In this document: positions 28,547 to 37,741 of the stretch, piece after piece
Layout: each line of letters opens with the position of its first letter
How positions within the stretch are numbered: the first letter of the stretch is position 1
NCBI RefSeq assembly: GCF_002160525.1
Contig: NZ_NFKT01000002.1
Coordinates: 124,001-188,000 of the forward strand
Direction of reading: 5' to 3'
From: Lachnoclostridium sp. An169
GTDB taxonomy: Bacteria; Bacillota; Clostridia; Lachnospirales; Lachnospiraceae
DNA length: 64,000 nucleotides
Notes under the pieces: generated by a model
Seen by the model: only the letters and a program-made list of their open reading frames with translations
What the model was told of the DNA's origin: nothing
Databases searched by the model: none
Position numbers and translations under genes: made by a program

Positions 28547-30127
28547 TTACACAACCGCCTCTACAATCCGTTTATCCCCCACCACGATATCCTTTACCCC
28601 GACAACTTTGTTCTTATTAAAATTAAAGCTCAGCATATATCCTTTCTTTAGATGGAAGTGATCAAGATACCCGGACAGTTGTTTTTCACCACGCTCGTTG
28701 TAAGCATTTCCCCTCCAGATTTTGAGCTCCAGGATATACTGTTCGCCGCGGTAATAGATGACCAGGTCCATGCGTTCGCTGTTTCTTGTCTGTGGTTCGA
28801 TGCAATAACTGCCGACTCCGTTAATGATCGGTTTAAGAAACAGAAGAAAATACCGCCTCCCTGCATCTTCGAGAAACTCTTCATTTTGATCACCGTAAAG
28901 ATAATCAAAAGTCTCTACAAATTTTTCAAGGATTCTTCTCATGTCCAGATGTCCTCCGACAATGAACTGATTCTTTTCCTGCACAGCTGTGTTGTACATA
29001 GCGCTTGTAGAAAATTCCTCCGAAATGAACAGGTTATAGAGCACCGTTTCAAAAATCCGGTTGGAAATTACCGCATTTCCGCCATCGTTTTTTATAAAAC
29101 CGAACATAGCAGCTGTCTCAATATACTGGTTCTGCGGAACATAAGGAATCGGTTTGCCTGTGAACAGGAGTTCATACAGCACGGATCGCAGTTCCGGGTA
29201 ATCCTGAAGCTTGCCGGTCAGTGACTGAAAGAGTGTGTTGCTGTCATTGACGAGCAGTTTTTCCGCTTCGAAAAAACCTGCTTTCGTCCATGCACTCTTT
29301 TTATCCGGAAAATCAGCTGTTCCGCAGACTTCTTCATCCATATTTTTACAAAGGCAGGAAACCAGATATGGATACCCGGATGTGTAAGTATAGATCAGAT
29401 CCGCGATCATATCAATATCCATGCCGGTTTGGTGATCGTTTTCATATTCACGGAGCATGCCGGCGATTTCCTGTGCGGAAAAGCTCATATCAATGCGGAA
29501 CTTAGCTGCGATGTTCCATGGACTGTTCAATTTGTGCTCCTCATCCGGCCGGATTTTTCGTCTGATGTTGCGGACGTCATAAACTCCTGCCAGAATGACC
29601 GAGTGAAATGTGGCGGTTGCCGGTCTTTTCAGATAATAAGCTCTTAGCTGGGCAAGAAAATCAAGAAATACCTGGTTGTTTGAAGCGGTATCCACTTCAT
29701 CGATAATCATGACGAGTTTCCGGGGAGATGCGGCACACCATGATTTCAGGACTTTGAACAGCATCTGGAGGGAATTGATCCTTGCAGTCCCTGTGGCAAA
29801 TTCTTTGAGTCTGATACTTATTTCTTCCGGAAAAGTCTGCACAGTATCCAGTAATTCTTCTGAAAAAGCCGATACAAATATTGTCTCATCTTCAAAGGCA
29901 AGCGCACTTATCATCTGGAAATCCAGGCTTACCACTTCATACTCGTCTTTCAGGTAATCCGCCAGGGCATGGAGTGTGGTTGTCTTGCCATACTGTCTTG
30001 CTCTGTTGACAATAAAATACTCGCCTGCATCAACCATTGCCTTGATTTCCTTCAGTTTTGGCCTGATATCAACCATGTAATGCAGATCAGGTCTGCAGGC
30101 ACCATTTGTGTTAAATACTTTCGACAT
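28547..30127 (-). CDS. AAA-like ATPase with C-terminal PD-(D/E)XK-type domain
   Basis: A 526-residue protein. N-terminal ATPase: YFIVNRARQYGKTTTLHALAD (Walker A about residues 36-50), MIIDEVDTASN (Walker B). C-terminal domain with ERMDLVIYYRGEQYILELKIWRG, a D...E-x-K arrangement as in PD-(D/E)XK nucleases. Such ATPase-nuclease fusions are abundant in Lachnospiraceae and Bacteroidetes and are uncharacterised; mobile-element or defence roles have been suggested. ATG at 30127 gives the common opening MSKVFNTNG; the frame extends 12 codons further. It has its own promoter and converges on the truncated relative. Confidence 0.8.
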   Translation of the reverse strand: MSKVFNTNGACRPDLHYMVDIRPKLKEIKAMVDAGEYFIVNRARQYGKTTTLHALADYLKDEYEVVSLDFQMISALAFEDETIFVSAFSEELLDTVQTFPEEISIRLKEFATGTARINSLQMLFKVLKSWCAASPRKLVMIIDEVDTASNNQVFLDFLAQLRAYYLKRPATATFHSVILAGVYDVRNIRRKIRPDEEHKLNSPWNIAAKFRIDMSFSAQEIAGMLREYENDHQTGMDIDMIADLIYTYTSGYPYLVSCLCKNMDEEVCGTADFPDKKSAWTKAGFFEAEKLLVNDSNTLFQSLTGKLQDYPELRSVLYELLFTGKPIPYVPQNQYIETAAMFGFIKNDGGNAVISNRIFETVLYNLFISEEFSTSAMYNTAVQEKNQFIVGGHLDMRRILEKFVETFDYLYGDQNEEFLEDAGRRYFLLFLKPIINGVGSYCIEPQTRNSERMDLVIYYRGEQYILELKIWRGNAYNERGEKQLSGYLDHFHLKKGYMLSFNFNKNKVVGVKDIVVGDKRIVEAVV

Positions 30128-30175
30128 CAGTTTACCCGGTTCCTTTCTTAAAAGTACGTACATAATATTATTCTA

Positions 30176-30204
30176 ATTCTAACATGGAGGAAAAGGAATA
30201 ACAA
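30176..30204 (-). promoter_or_regulatory. Promoter of the minus-strand ATPase gene
   Basis: On the minus strand TTGTTA (30204-30199), a 17-base spacer and TAGAAT (30181-30176), about 50 bases before the start codon. Confidence 0.6.
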
Positions 30205-30268
30205 GAAGATTACCTTTTTATAAATTTGTTCTTAAATAAATATACTGTTTAGTTTTTCCAGTGCGCTA

Positions 30269-30298
30269 TTGACTTCTGACAGCACGATATAGTAAAAT
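30269..30298 (+). promoter_or_regulatory. Promoter of the BMP transporter operon
   Basis: TTGACT (30269-30274), 18-base spacer, TAAAAT (30293-30298). The transcript would start near 30305, right at the base of the terminator-like hairpin. Confidence 0.6.
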
Positions 30299-30305
30299 TA
30301 CATTG

Positions 30306-30354
30306 AAAAAGCTATCCGATGGCGGACATGTTTTCGAGTACGGATAGCTTTTTT
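30306..30354 (+). terminator. Leader terminator hairpin before the BMP lipoprotein gene
   Basis: AAAAAGCTATCCG (30306-30318) pairs with CGGATAGCTTTTTT (30341-30354); the loop is 22 bases. The gene upstream is divergent, so this terminator can only act on the leader of the BMP operon. That suggests control by attenuation. The sequence does not match the purine riboswitch or any leader class I know. Confidence 0.65.
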
Positions 30355-30416
30355 CACATCATGCAGTCGGACCGGCAGAATGATACGGTCCCGTTTCGCA
30401 GTAAAGGAGGAAATAT

Positions 30417-31592
30417 ATGAAAAAGAAGATTCTCAGCATGTTCTTATGCGCAGCCATGGCTGTCACTCTGATCGCAGGATGCGGCGCGCCGGCAGCAGAG
30501 ACAGGAGGAAACGACAACACAGGAGACAAGACGTCTGAAACATCGAAAGGAATCCCGAAGGATGAGATCAAGGTAGGATTTGTACACGTATCCGACCCGA
30601 GTGATATGGGATACACATACAACCAGGATCTCGGAACTCAGGAGATGCAGAAAGCTCTCGGCCTGAGTGACGATCAGATCGTAAATAAATACAACGTTCC
30701 GGAGGGCGCGGAGTGTGATACGGCTCTGAGAGAGCTCGTTGACGCGGGATGCAACATCATCTTTGCGACAAGCTTCGGTTTTGAGGACTATGTAAAAGAA
30801 GTTGCTGCAGAGTATCCGGATATCGAGTTCTGTCATGCTACCGGATATCAGGCGAAAGATTCAGGACTTGACAACTTCCACAACTACTTTGCTTCGATCT
30901 ACGAGGGACGTTACCTGGCAGGTATCGCGGCAGGTATGAAGACAGAGACGAACAAACTGGGGTATGTTGCAGCATTCCCGTTTGCAGAGGTTATCAGCGG
31001 ATACACCGCTTTCTATCTGGGAGCAAAGAGTGTGAACCCGGATGTGACGATGGATATCATGTACACCAACTCCTGGAATGACCCGACTGTAGAGTCCCAG
31101 GTTGCGAAAGCGCTGATCGACCGCGGATGCGATGTGATCTCACAGCATTCCGATTCAACAGCTCCGGCTACAACAGCTGAGGAGAACGGCGTATGGCAGG
31201 TTGGATACAACAACGATATGATCGATGCAGCGCCGGACGCTTCCCTGATCTCCCCGCGTATTGACTGGGGTATCTATGTAACCGAGGCGGTTCAGGCTGT
31301 AATCAACGGAGATGAAATTCCGGTTGACTGGTGCAAGGGTCTGGCAGACGGAGCTGTCTATCTGTCACCGCTGAACACCGCGATCGCAGCAGAGGGAACT
31401 CAGGAAGCAATCGATGCGGCAAAGGAGAAGATTATTTCCGGTGATCTTCACGTATTCGCAGGCCCGCTTAAAGGCGTAAGCCCGGAGGGTGAGGAGTACG
31501 ATGTTGCAGAAGGTGACTATTATCACGAGCAGGAAGATGCTTCCGCACCGTCATGGCAGTATATCATTGAGGGCTGCAACGTAGTAGAATAG
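30417..31592 (+). CDS. BMP-family substrate-binding lipoprotein (nucleoside-type)
   Basis: A 391-residue lipoprotein with lipobox LIAGC (Cys22) and a Thr/Ser/Gly-rich tether. It belongs to the BmpA/Med/YufN family: VGFVHVSDPSDMGYTYNQDLG, the effector-contact stretch FATSFGFEDYVKEVA and VISQHSDS are typical. Relatives bind purine nucleosides and feed YufOPQ/NupABC-type importers, whose ATPase and permease genes follow. A terminator between this gene and the ATPase gene would make the binding protein more abundant than the membrane parts. RBS AAAGGAGG lies 7 bases before ATG. Confidence 0.9.
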   Translation: MKKKILSMFLCAAMAVTLIAGCGAPAAETGGNDNTGDKTSETSKGIPKDEIKVGFVHVSDPSDMGYTYNQDLGTQEMQKALGLSDDQIVNKYNVPEGAECDTALRELVDAGCNIIFATSFGFEDYVKEVAAEYPDIEFCHATGYQAKDSGLDNFHNYFASIYEGRYLAGIAAGMKTETNKLGYVAAFPFAEVISGYTAFYLGAKSVNPDVTMDIMYTNSWNDPTVESQVAKALIDRGCDVISQHSDSTAPATTAEENGVWQVGYNNDMIDAAPDASLISPRIDWGIYVTEAVQAVINGDEIPVDWCKGLADGAVYLSPLNTAIAAEGTQEAIDAAKEKIISGDLHVFAGPLKGVSPEGEEYDVAEGDYYHEQEDASAPSWQYIIEGCNVVE

Positions 31593-31611
31593 TGAAACAG
31601 CAGTGAAAAAC

Positions 31612-31636
31612 AGAGCCGTCTTCGGACGGCTTTGTT
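31612..31636 (+). terminator. Intercistronic hairpin after the binding-protein gene
   Basis: AGCCGTC TTCG GACGGCT (31614-31631) with a UUCG tetraloop followed by TTGTTT. It probably stops a share of transcripts or protects the upstream mRNA. Confidence 0.75.
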
Positions 31637-31683
31637 TACCTCATGGGATATAAAATAATCTACAGACAAAGGAGGATGAGGGC

Positions 31684-33246
31684 TTGAGCGAGGCTTTGCA
31701 GTATGCAGTGGAAATGCATCATGTAACGAAAACTTTTGGAAAGGTTGTGGCCAACCACGACGTCAGTCTCGAGCTGAGGCAGGGAGAGATTCTGGCGCTT
31801 CTCGGCGAAAACGGAAGCGGAAAGACGACGCTGATGAACATGCTGTCGGGAATTTATTTTCCGGATCATGGAGAAATACGGGTAAAGGGCAGGGCAGTAA
31901 CAATCCGGTCCCCGAAAAATGCGTTTGATCTCGGCATCGGCATGATCCACCAGCATTTCAAACTGGTAGATGTGCTCACCGCCGCGGAGAATATTGTGCT
32001 TGGGCTGCCGGGAAAGGCGGTCGTAAACCGGAAGGAGATCAACGCAAAGGTGGCAGAGCTTGCACAGCGTTACGGCTTTGAGATCGATCCGGCAAAGAAG
32101 GTCTACAACATGGCGGTTTCTGAGAAGCAGACCGTGGAGATCCTGAAGGTCCTTTACAGAGGCGCGGACATCCTGATTCTGGATGAGCCGACGGCAGTGC
32201 TGACGCCGCAGGAGACAGACAAGCTGTTTGCAGTGCTCAGAAACATGAAAAAGGACGGTAAGTCTATTATTATCATTACCCACAAACTGCATGAGGTGCT
32301 TGCGATCTCAGACCGGGTTGCGATTCTGAGAAAAGGTGAGTACGTAGGAGCTGTCAATACGGCAGAGACGGATCAGGCACAGCTCACGGAGATGATGGTG
32401 GGACGGCCGGTGAGCCTTGAGATTGAGCGCCCGGCTGTGGAGCGCGGGGAAAAGCGGCTCCAGGTTATTGATCTTACCTGTCTGAACAGCGATGGAATCA
32501 AAGCTCTCGACAATGTCTCCTTTGACGCTTACGGCGGGGAGATCCTGGGCGTTGCGGGAATCGCCGGGAGCGGACAGAAAGAACTGTGCGAGGTGATCGC
32601 CGGACTTTATCCTTCCATCGGCGGTTCGGTGCTCTATTCCGGAAGCCATGACGGCGTGCCGGTTCAGGAGCGAATCCTGGGCCTGAAGCCGGATGAGATT
32701 GTCAAAAAAGGAATCTCCATGGCATTCGTGCCGGAGGACCGTCTCGGCATGGGGCTTGTGGCGGGAATGGACATGACGGACAATGTCATGCTGAGAAGCT
32801 ACAAGTCGGGAAAAGGAATTTTTGTTGACAGGAAGACTCCGAGAGCGCTGGCGGAGAAGCTGATCGAGGAGCTGGAGATCATCACCCCGGGCGTGGAGAC
32901 TCCGGTGGGCAGACTCTCGGGAGGAAATGTCCAGAAGGTTCTTCTGGGCAGGGAGATCGCCTGTCAGCCTTCCGTACTTATTGTGGCCTACCCTGTGAGG
33001 GGGCTTGACATCAACTCCTCATACAGGATTTATGACCTGCTGAACGAACAGAAGAAGAAAGGCGTTGCAGTGATCTTTATCGGAGAAGACCTGGACGTTC
33101 TGATGCAGCTGTCCGACCGGATCATGGTTCTGTGCGGAGGAAAGGTCAGCGGGATCGTGGACCCGCACAAAGTTACCAAAGATGATATCGGTCTCATGAT
33201 GATTCATGCAGATGCGGGGAAAGAAATACAGGAGAAGGAGGCGTAA
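31684..33246 (+). CDS. ABC transporter ATPase with two nucleotide-binding domains (YufO/RbsA type)
   Basis: A 520-residue ATPase. Domain 1 has Walker A GENGSGKTT and Walker B LILDEPTAVLTPQE; its signature region MAVSEKQTVEILKVL is degenerate. Domain 2 has AGIAGSGQKEL, signature LSGGNVQKVLLGREIA and VAYPVRGLDINS in place of a canonical Walker B DEPTRG. One active and one degenerate site is usual for the RbsA/YufO group. It starts at TTG 31684 with AAAGGAGG 8 bases before. It powers the two permeases encoded directly downstream. Confidence 0.92.
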   Translation: MSEALQYAVEMHHVTKTFGKVVANHDVSLELRQGEILALLGENGSGKTTLMNMLSGIYFPDHGEIRVKGRAVTIRSPKNAFDLGIGMIHQHFKLVDVLTAAENIVLGLPGKAVVNRKEINAKVAELAQRYGFEIDPAKKVYNMAVSEKQTVEILKVLYRGADILILDEPTAVLTPQETDKLFAVLRNMKKDGKSIIIITHKLHEVLAISDRVAILRKGEYVGAVNTAETDQAQLTEMMVGRPVSLEIERPAVERGEKRLQVIDLTCLNSDGIKALDNVSFDAYGGEILGVAGIAGSGQKELCEVIAGLYPSIGGSVLYSGSHDGVPVQERILGLKPDEIVKKGISMAFVPEDRLGMGLVAGMDMTDNVMLRSYKSGKGIFVDRKTPRALAEKLIEELEIITPGVETPVGRLSGGNVQKVLLGREIACQPSVLIVAYPVRGLDINSSYRIYDLLNEQKKKGVAVIFIGEDLDVLMQLSDRIMVLCGGKVSGIVDPHKVTKDDIGLMMIHADAGKEIQEKEA

Positions 33247-33249
33247 GGA

Positions 33250-34347
33250 ATGAGCACAAAAAACGGACAGCAGAAAGAACCATGGATCAGGATGGTCAAA
33301 AGAGATGCCATTTCCCAGAAAAAAGCGTGGGCAATCCGTGCGGCGGCGTTCATTCTCTCCCTGGTGACAGGAGGAATCGTTATCCTTTTACTGGGACACA
33401 ACCCGTTTTCGGTTTACACATCGATGGTTGTGGGCGCATTCGGCTCCAGCACGGTTATTCATGAGACAGTGAAAATTGCCGTACCGCTTCTGATCACGGC
33501 GATCGGCATTTCGTTTGCATTTAAAATGAAGTTCTGGAATATCGGCGGAGAGGGACAGATCCTTGTGGGAGCTGTCGCAGCCGGGGCGTTCGGGCTTTTT
33601 ACGGCGCACATTTTCCCGAAACTGCCGCTGGTAATCCTGATGATGTTGGCCTCCATCGTGGCGGGAGGACTGTACGGCCTGCTTCCGGCGGTATGTAAGG
33701 CAAAATGGGGAACCAACGAGACTCTGTTCACCCTGATGCTCAACTATATCGCGCTGGCATTCATCAAATATCTGATGAACGGACCCTGGAAGGCGGAGGG
33801 AAGCAGTTTCCCGAAGATTGCGATGCTTGTTCCGGGGGCGCGTCTGACCAAGGTGCTGGGCGTCCACTGGGGGTGGATTCTCGCGCTCGTCCTTGTGGTA
33901 GTGTCGTATATTTATTTTAACAAGACCAAACAGGGATATGAGATCGCTGTTGTGGGCGAGAGCAACAACACGGCGCGCTATGCGGGAATCAATGTGGGAC
34001 GTGTGTTTAAGAGAACCATGTTTATCTCAGGTGCGCTCTGCGGGCTTGTGGGAATGCTGCAGTTTGCGGGAGCGGACTACACGATTACAGAGGGAACCGC
34101 CGGCGGCGTGGGATTTACCGCGATTACGGTGGCGTGGCTTGCCAAGATGAATCCTTTCGGGATGCTTGTCGTGTCCGTGTTCATCGCCATGCTTGAGCGT
34201 GGTTCCAATACGATACAGACGAATTTCAAGATCCCGGCGTCAGCCTCGGATCTTCTGATCGGAATCATCCTGTTCTTTATGCTTGGATGTGAGTTCTTTA
34301 TCTCCTATCGTCTGATCAGGAGAGGAAAGGAGGAGCAGAATGCTTAA
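33250..34347 (+). CDS. Nucleoside-type ABC permease 1 (YufP-like)
   Basis: A 365-residue BPD_transp_2 permease with about 8-10 hydrophobic segments. FAFKMKFWNIGGEGQILVGAVAAG and GTNETLFTLMLNYIALAF are conserved in the YufP/NupP type. The N-terminus (STKNGQQKEPWIRMVKRDAISQKK) is basic and cytoplasmic. It starts 3 bases after the ATPase stop and overlaps the next permease start by 8 bases, so the operon is tightly packed. Confidence 0.9.
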   Translation: MSTKNGQQKEPWIRMVKRDAISQKKAWAIRAAAFILSLVTGGIVILLLGHNPFSVYTSMVVGAFGSSTVIHETVKIAVPLLITAIGISFAFKMKFWNIGGEGQILVGAVAAGAFGLFTAHIFPKLPLVILMMLASIVAGGLYGLLPAVCKAKWGTNETLFTLMLNYIALAFIKYLMNGPWKAEGSSFPKIAMLVPGARLTKVLGVHWGWILALVLVVVSYIYFNKTKQGYEIAVVGESNNTARYAGINVGRVFKRTMFISGALCGLVGMLQFAGADYTITEGTAGGVGFTAITVAWLAKMNPFGMLVVSVFIAMLERGSNTIQTNFKIPASASDLLIGIILFFMLGCEFFISYRLIRRGKEEQNA

Positions 34348-35332
34348 TACACTGAATGGTCTTCTGATTGCGGCCGTACTTGCGGGAACGCCGCTGCTGC
34401 TCGGAGCACTGGGCGAGATCCTGACGGAGAAATCCGGAAACTTAAATCTTGGTGTGGAAGGTATGATGTTCATGGGCGCCATCACCGGACTGGCAGGCTC
34501 CTACTATTATGAGCAGGGCGTTATCAGTTCGGGAGGAACACCAAACGGCGTGGTATCGGCGCTGATCGCGCTGGCGGTATCCTTCATCGCCGGAGCTTTC
34601 GGGGCCCTGATCTACAGCTTCCTCACGATCACACTCCGGGCGAACCAGAACGTAACCGGTCTGACCCTGACCATCTTCGGAACCGGTTTCGGCAATTTCT
34701 TCGGAGAATATATCGGACAGAACGCGGGCGGGTATGTGGCTGTCTCTACTGTGACGAAAAATGCATTCTCCCGGCTGAATATTCCGGTCCTCTCCGATAT
34801 TCCGGTGCTCGGACCGCTTCTGTTCCAGTATAACTGGCTTGTGTACTTCGCCATTGTTCTGGCGGTGATTATGGCATGGTTCTTCAACCGCTCCAGAGTG
34901 GGTCTGAACCTGCGCGCGGTGGGAGAGGATCCGGCGACAGCGGATGCTGCGGGTATCAATATCACGGCGTACAAATACGCGGCCACAGTGATCGGCGGCG
35001 GTATCTGCGGAATCGGCGGTATGTACATGAGCATGGTCACCACATCCGGCGTATGGGTTCACGACTGTGTCAGCGGTTACGGCTGGCTGGCAGTGGCGCT
35101 CGTTATCTTCGCGACATGGAGACCGGCGAAGGGAATTCTTGTGGCAATCGTCTTCGGCGGACTGACTGTCATGCGTATGTATGTGAATATACCGGGACTT
35201 CCGGCACAGATCTACGATATGCTTCCTTATGTGGCGACGATTGTGGTACTTGTTGTGACAAGTATGAGAGAGAGCCGTGAGCATGCCCAGCCAAAGAGCT
35301 GCGGGCTCAACTACTTCCGCGAGGAGCGCTGA
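34340..35332 (+). CDS. Nucleoside-type ABC permease 2 (YufQ-like)
   Basis: A 330-residue BPD_transp_2 permease. GEILTEKSGNLNLGVEGMMFMGA and LRAVGEDPATADAAGINITAYKY are typical of the YufQ/NupQ half. With the upstream permease it forms the membrane channel of a BMP-type importer. AAAGGAGGAG sits 6 bases before ATG inside the previous gene. A bidirectional terminator follows at 35387. Confidence 0.9.
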   Translation: MLNTLNGLLIAAVLAGTPLLLGALGEILTEKSGNLNLGVEGMMFMGAITGLAGSYYYEQGVISSGGTPNGVVSALIALAVSFIAGAFGALIYSFLTITLRANQNVTGLTLTIFGTGFGNFFGEYIGQNAGGYVAVSTVTKNAFSRLNIPVLSDIPVLGPLLFQYNWLVYFAIVLAVIMAWFFNRSRVGLNLRAVGEDPATADAAGINITAYKYAATVIGGGICGIGGMYMSMVTTSGVWVHDCVSGYGWLAVALVIFATWRPAKGILVAIVFGGLTVMRMYVNIPGLPAQIYDMLPYVATIVVLVVTSMRESREHAQPKSCGLNYFREER

Positions 35333-35386
35333 GAAAGTGCGGGATTTACCGAAAGAAAATTATCTGATGATATAGAACAGAAAAAA

Positions 35387-35433
35387 GAAAGGGCGTGCAG
35401 CATGAGAATCTTCTCTGTGCTGCATGCCCTTTC
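35387..35433. terminator. Bidirectional terminator between the BMP operon and bioY
   Basis: GAAAGGGCGTGCAGCA (35387-35402) pairs with TGCTGCATGCCCTTTC (35418-35433) with one mismatch and is flanked by A- and T-runs. It ends both convergent transcripts. Confidence 0.85.
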
Positions 35434-35435
35434 TT

Positions 35436-36005
35436 TTACCGAAAGCGTCTGAGGGCGCTCTGAAGCTTGGGACCCACCAGAACAGCTGCGATGATCTTCA
35501 CTGCGTCGCCCGGCAGATACGGGATCACCCCGATACCGAGGGCTGCGAAGAAGCCAAGATTCATCTGGGCGGCAAGCCAGACTGTCCCGAAGGTATAGCA
35601 GACGGCGAGCCCCAGGATCATGCCGGTGATGGCGGCAGTCCGCTTTCCGGGGAAGCGTTCCATCAGAAAGCCCTGGATGAGAGCCAGGAAAAGGAAGCCG
35701 ATGAGATACCCTCCGGTGGGACCGAAAAGCTTGGAGGGTCCGCCGCTGAAAGCCGAGAAGACAGGCAGTCCCACGGTTCCCACACAGAGGTAGATAAAGA
35801 CACTTATGGTTCCGTGTTTCATGCCAAGGATATATATGATAAGATAGATGGCAAAATTCGTCAGAGAAAGCGGAACCGGGCTCACCGGAATCGGGATGGA
35901 CATGGGGCCGAGGATACAGAGCGCCGCGGTTGTCAGTCCGATCAGAGTGAGTGTTTTCGTGCTTGTGTGGGGCGGTTTCGTTGATGTCAGATTTTTTTCA
36001 GTCAT
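35436..36005 (-). CDS. bioY: Biotin transporter substrate-binding component BioY
   Basis: A 189-residue ECF-type S component with six hydrophobic segments. The stretches PIPVSPVPLSLTNFAIYL, FSGGPSKLFGPTGGYLIGF and GIGVIPYLPGDAVKI are the BioY signature. It imports biotin, either alone or with a shared EcfAA'T module encoded elsewhere. Start ATG at 36005 with AAAGGAC about 10 bases before. The promoter region upstream has a BirA-like operator over its -35 box, so the gene should be shut off when biotin is plentiful. Confidence 0.95.
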   Translation of the reverse strand: MTEKNLTSTKPPHTSTKTLTLIGLTTAALCILGPMSIPIPVSPVPLSLTNFAIYLIIYILGMKHGTISVFIYLCVGTVGLPVFSAFSGGPSKLFGPTGGYLIGFLFLALIQGFLMERFPGKRTAAITGMILGLAVCYTFGTVWLAAQMNLGFFAALGIGVIPYLPGDAVKIIAAVLVGPKLQSALRRFR

Positions 36006-36053
36006 GAGAGAAGTCCTTTCTTTTTCCCGTTTCTTTTTTGTAAATTCATCAAG

Positions 36054-36105
36054 AGTATATAATGCAAAAAAGCAAATGTCAACTGAAAATATTTTGCGGT
36101 TAACA
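36054..36105 (-). promoter_or_regulatory. bioY promoter with BirA-type operator
   Basis: Minus strand: TTGACA (36082-36077), 17-base spacer, TATACT (36059-36054). The half-sites TGTTAACC (36105-36098) and GTTGACA (36083-36077) form an imperfect inverted repeat with a 14-base gap, close to the known BirA operator of Firmicutes. One half-site includes the -35 box, so bound BirA-biotinyl-AMP would block polymerase. Confidence 0.82.
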
Positions 36106-36204
36106 ATAAGGAGCGAAAGTTCACAAAAATATTATAAACAGAAACTGCGGGGCGTGGTACAATATCAGCATGACACGAATGCGGCGGAAGACAGGAGAAG
36201 GATA

Positions 36205-37056
36205 ATGTTTGGTTATGTGACGATATGCGAACCGGAACTGAAGGTAAAGGATTTAAAAAAATACAGGGCATACTACTGCGGACTGTGCAGGGAACTGAAG
36301 GAGCGCTACGGATTTATGGGACAGATGACCCTGACCTATGATATGACGTTTGCTGTGATTCTTCTGACTTCTCTTTATGAGAGTGAAGTGACTTCCCAGA
36401 TGCACCGGTGTAAGGTCCATCCGGTGAAAAAACAGATGATGCTTCGCAGCGAGATCACCTCCTATGCGGCGGCAATGAATGTGCTTCTTGCCTATTATCA
36501 TATGGCCGATGACTGGGCGGACGACCGGAAGGTAAGCAGTTTTATGACAAAGAGCCTGATTCAGGGGAAGGCGAAGAAGATCATTGAGGAATATCCCAGA
36601 CAGAGCCGCGTGATCGAGGAGTGCCTGAGGGAACTGGCAGTATGCGAGAAGGAGAACAGTACGGATATCGACCGGACTGCCGGATGTTTCGGACGGCTGA
36701 TGGAAGAGCTGTTTGCCTACCGGGAGGATATCTGGGAAAAGAATATGCGCCGGATGGGATTTTTTCTCGGAAAATTTATCTATATAATGGATGCTTATGA
36801 AGACCTTCCGGAAGATATGGAAAAGAACCGTTATAATCCGCTGAAGGTGATTTATGAAAAGGAAGATTATGAGGAGAGGATGCATCAGATCCTGTGCATG
36901 ATGATTGCGGAAAGTACCGCGGAATTTGAGCGTCTTCCGTGCCTTGTTGATGTGGACATTTTACGAAATATATTGTATGATGGAGTCTGGAATCGTTATA
37001 ATAAGATACAGATGAAGAAAAGAGAGGAAAAGAAAAATGAACAAAAATCCGTATGA
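36205..37056 (+). CDS. DUF5685 family protein
   Basis: A 283-residue protein starting [36 protein letters not shown], the typical opening of DUF5685 with paired Cys (YYCGLC). A His pair ([11 protein letters not shown]) and MADDWADD stretches resemble the Asp-rich helices of isoprenoid-synthase-like folds, which is only an impression. The function is unknown. Start ATG 36205 has AGGAGAAGG 4-10 bases before; a longer frame from 35848 crosses bioY and its promoter. It overlaps the J-domain gene by 20 bases, a common pairing in Lachnospiraceae. Confidence 0.78.
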   Translation: MFGYVTICEPELKVKDLKKYRAYYCGLCRELKERYGFMGQMTLTYDMTFAVILLTSLYESEVTSQMHRCKVHPVKKQMMLRSEITSYAAAMNVLLAYYHMADDWADDRKVSSFMTKSLIQGKAKKIIEEYPRQSRVIEECLRELAVCEKENSTDIDRTAGCFGRLMEELFAYREDIWEKNMRRMGFFLGKFIYIMDAYEDLPEDMEKNRYNPLKVIYEKEDYEERMHQILCMMIAESTAEFERLPCLVDVDILRNILYDGVWNRYNKIQMKKREEKKNEQKSV

Positions 37057-37741
37057 TGTGCTCGGCGTTTCTCCGAATGCATCGGACGATGAAATAAAGA
37101 AAGCCTACCGGGATCTGACGAGAAAGTATCACCCGGATGCCAATGTGAACAATCCACTGGCTGATCTGGCAGAGGAGAAATTCAAGGAGGTCCAGGAGGC
37201 TTACGACACCATTATGCATGAACGGTCATCCGGAGGGGGCGGATATTCTTCAGGAAACAGTTCCTACGGCGGAAATTCCTATGGCGGCAATAATTACGGG
37301 GGAAGAAGTTCCTACGGTGGATCTTATTCTTACGGCGGAGGATACAGCGGCCAGGGAGACCAGCAGGATCCGAGGATTCAGGCGGCAGTAAACTATATCA
37401 ACAGCAGACGATACCGGGAAGCTCTGAATACGCTGGACCAGATTCCGCAGAGATCAGCGCTCTGGTATTATTTAAGCGGCTGCGCCAACGCCGGTCTCGG
37501 CAACAATGTGCTTGCCAGGGATCATGCGGCGCAGGCGGTGAATATGGAACCCGGGAATATGCAGTACCGGCAGCTTTTGAATCAGTTGGATTTCAGCAGC
37601 AGGAGATATCAGAACAGCCCTTACGGAAACGGGTACGGTACAGGTGGTTACGGCTGCGGAACCGGAAATATGTGCTGTGATCTGTGTATTGCTGATCAGC
37701 TCTGTGAGTGTATGGGAGGAGATTTGTGCACATGCATGTAA
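37037..37741 (+). CDS. J-domain protein with Gly/Tyr/Ser-rich linker and Cys-rich tail
   Basis: A 234-residue protein. The J domain (1-70) has the HPD motif in [10 protein letters not shown] and would stimulate a DnaK ATPase. A linker of repeated S-Y-G-G and N-Y-G-G units (about 72-112) follows, then a helical TPR-like part (115-185), and a Gly/Tyr stretch ending in a tail with eight Cys in about 28 residues ([17 protein letters not shown]). It lacks the zinc-finger and substrate domains of DnaJ. The Cys tail could bind a metal. It overlaps both neighbours, so the three genes are probably one unit. Confidence 0.85.
   Translation: MNKNPYDVLGVSPNASDDEIKKAYRDLTRKYHPDANVNNPLADLAEEKFKEVQEAYDTIMHERSSGGGGYSSGNSSYGGNSYGGNNYGGRSSYGGSYSYGGGYSGQGDQQDPRIQAAVNYINSRRYREALNTLDQIPQRSALWYYLSGCANAGLGNNVLARDHAAQAVNMEPGNMQYRQLLNQLDFSSRRYQNSPYGNGYGTGGYGCGTGNMCCDLCIADQLCECMGGDLCTCM

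Noticed and set aside
30299..30416. Purine riboswitch before the BMP operon
   Set aside because: The conserved core (TATA...NNATGG...GTNTCTACC) is missing; only a terminator-like hairpin can be supported.
35848..36204. Upstream extension of the DUF5685 gene
   Set aside because: It would run over bioY and its promoter/operator on the other strand; ATG 36205 has the ribosome binding site and the family N-terminus.
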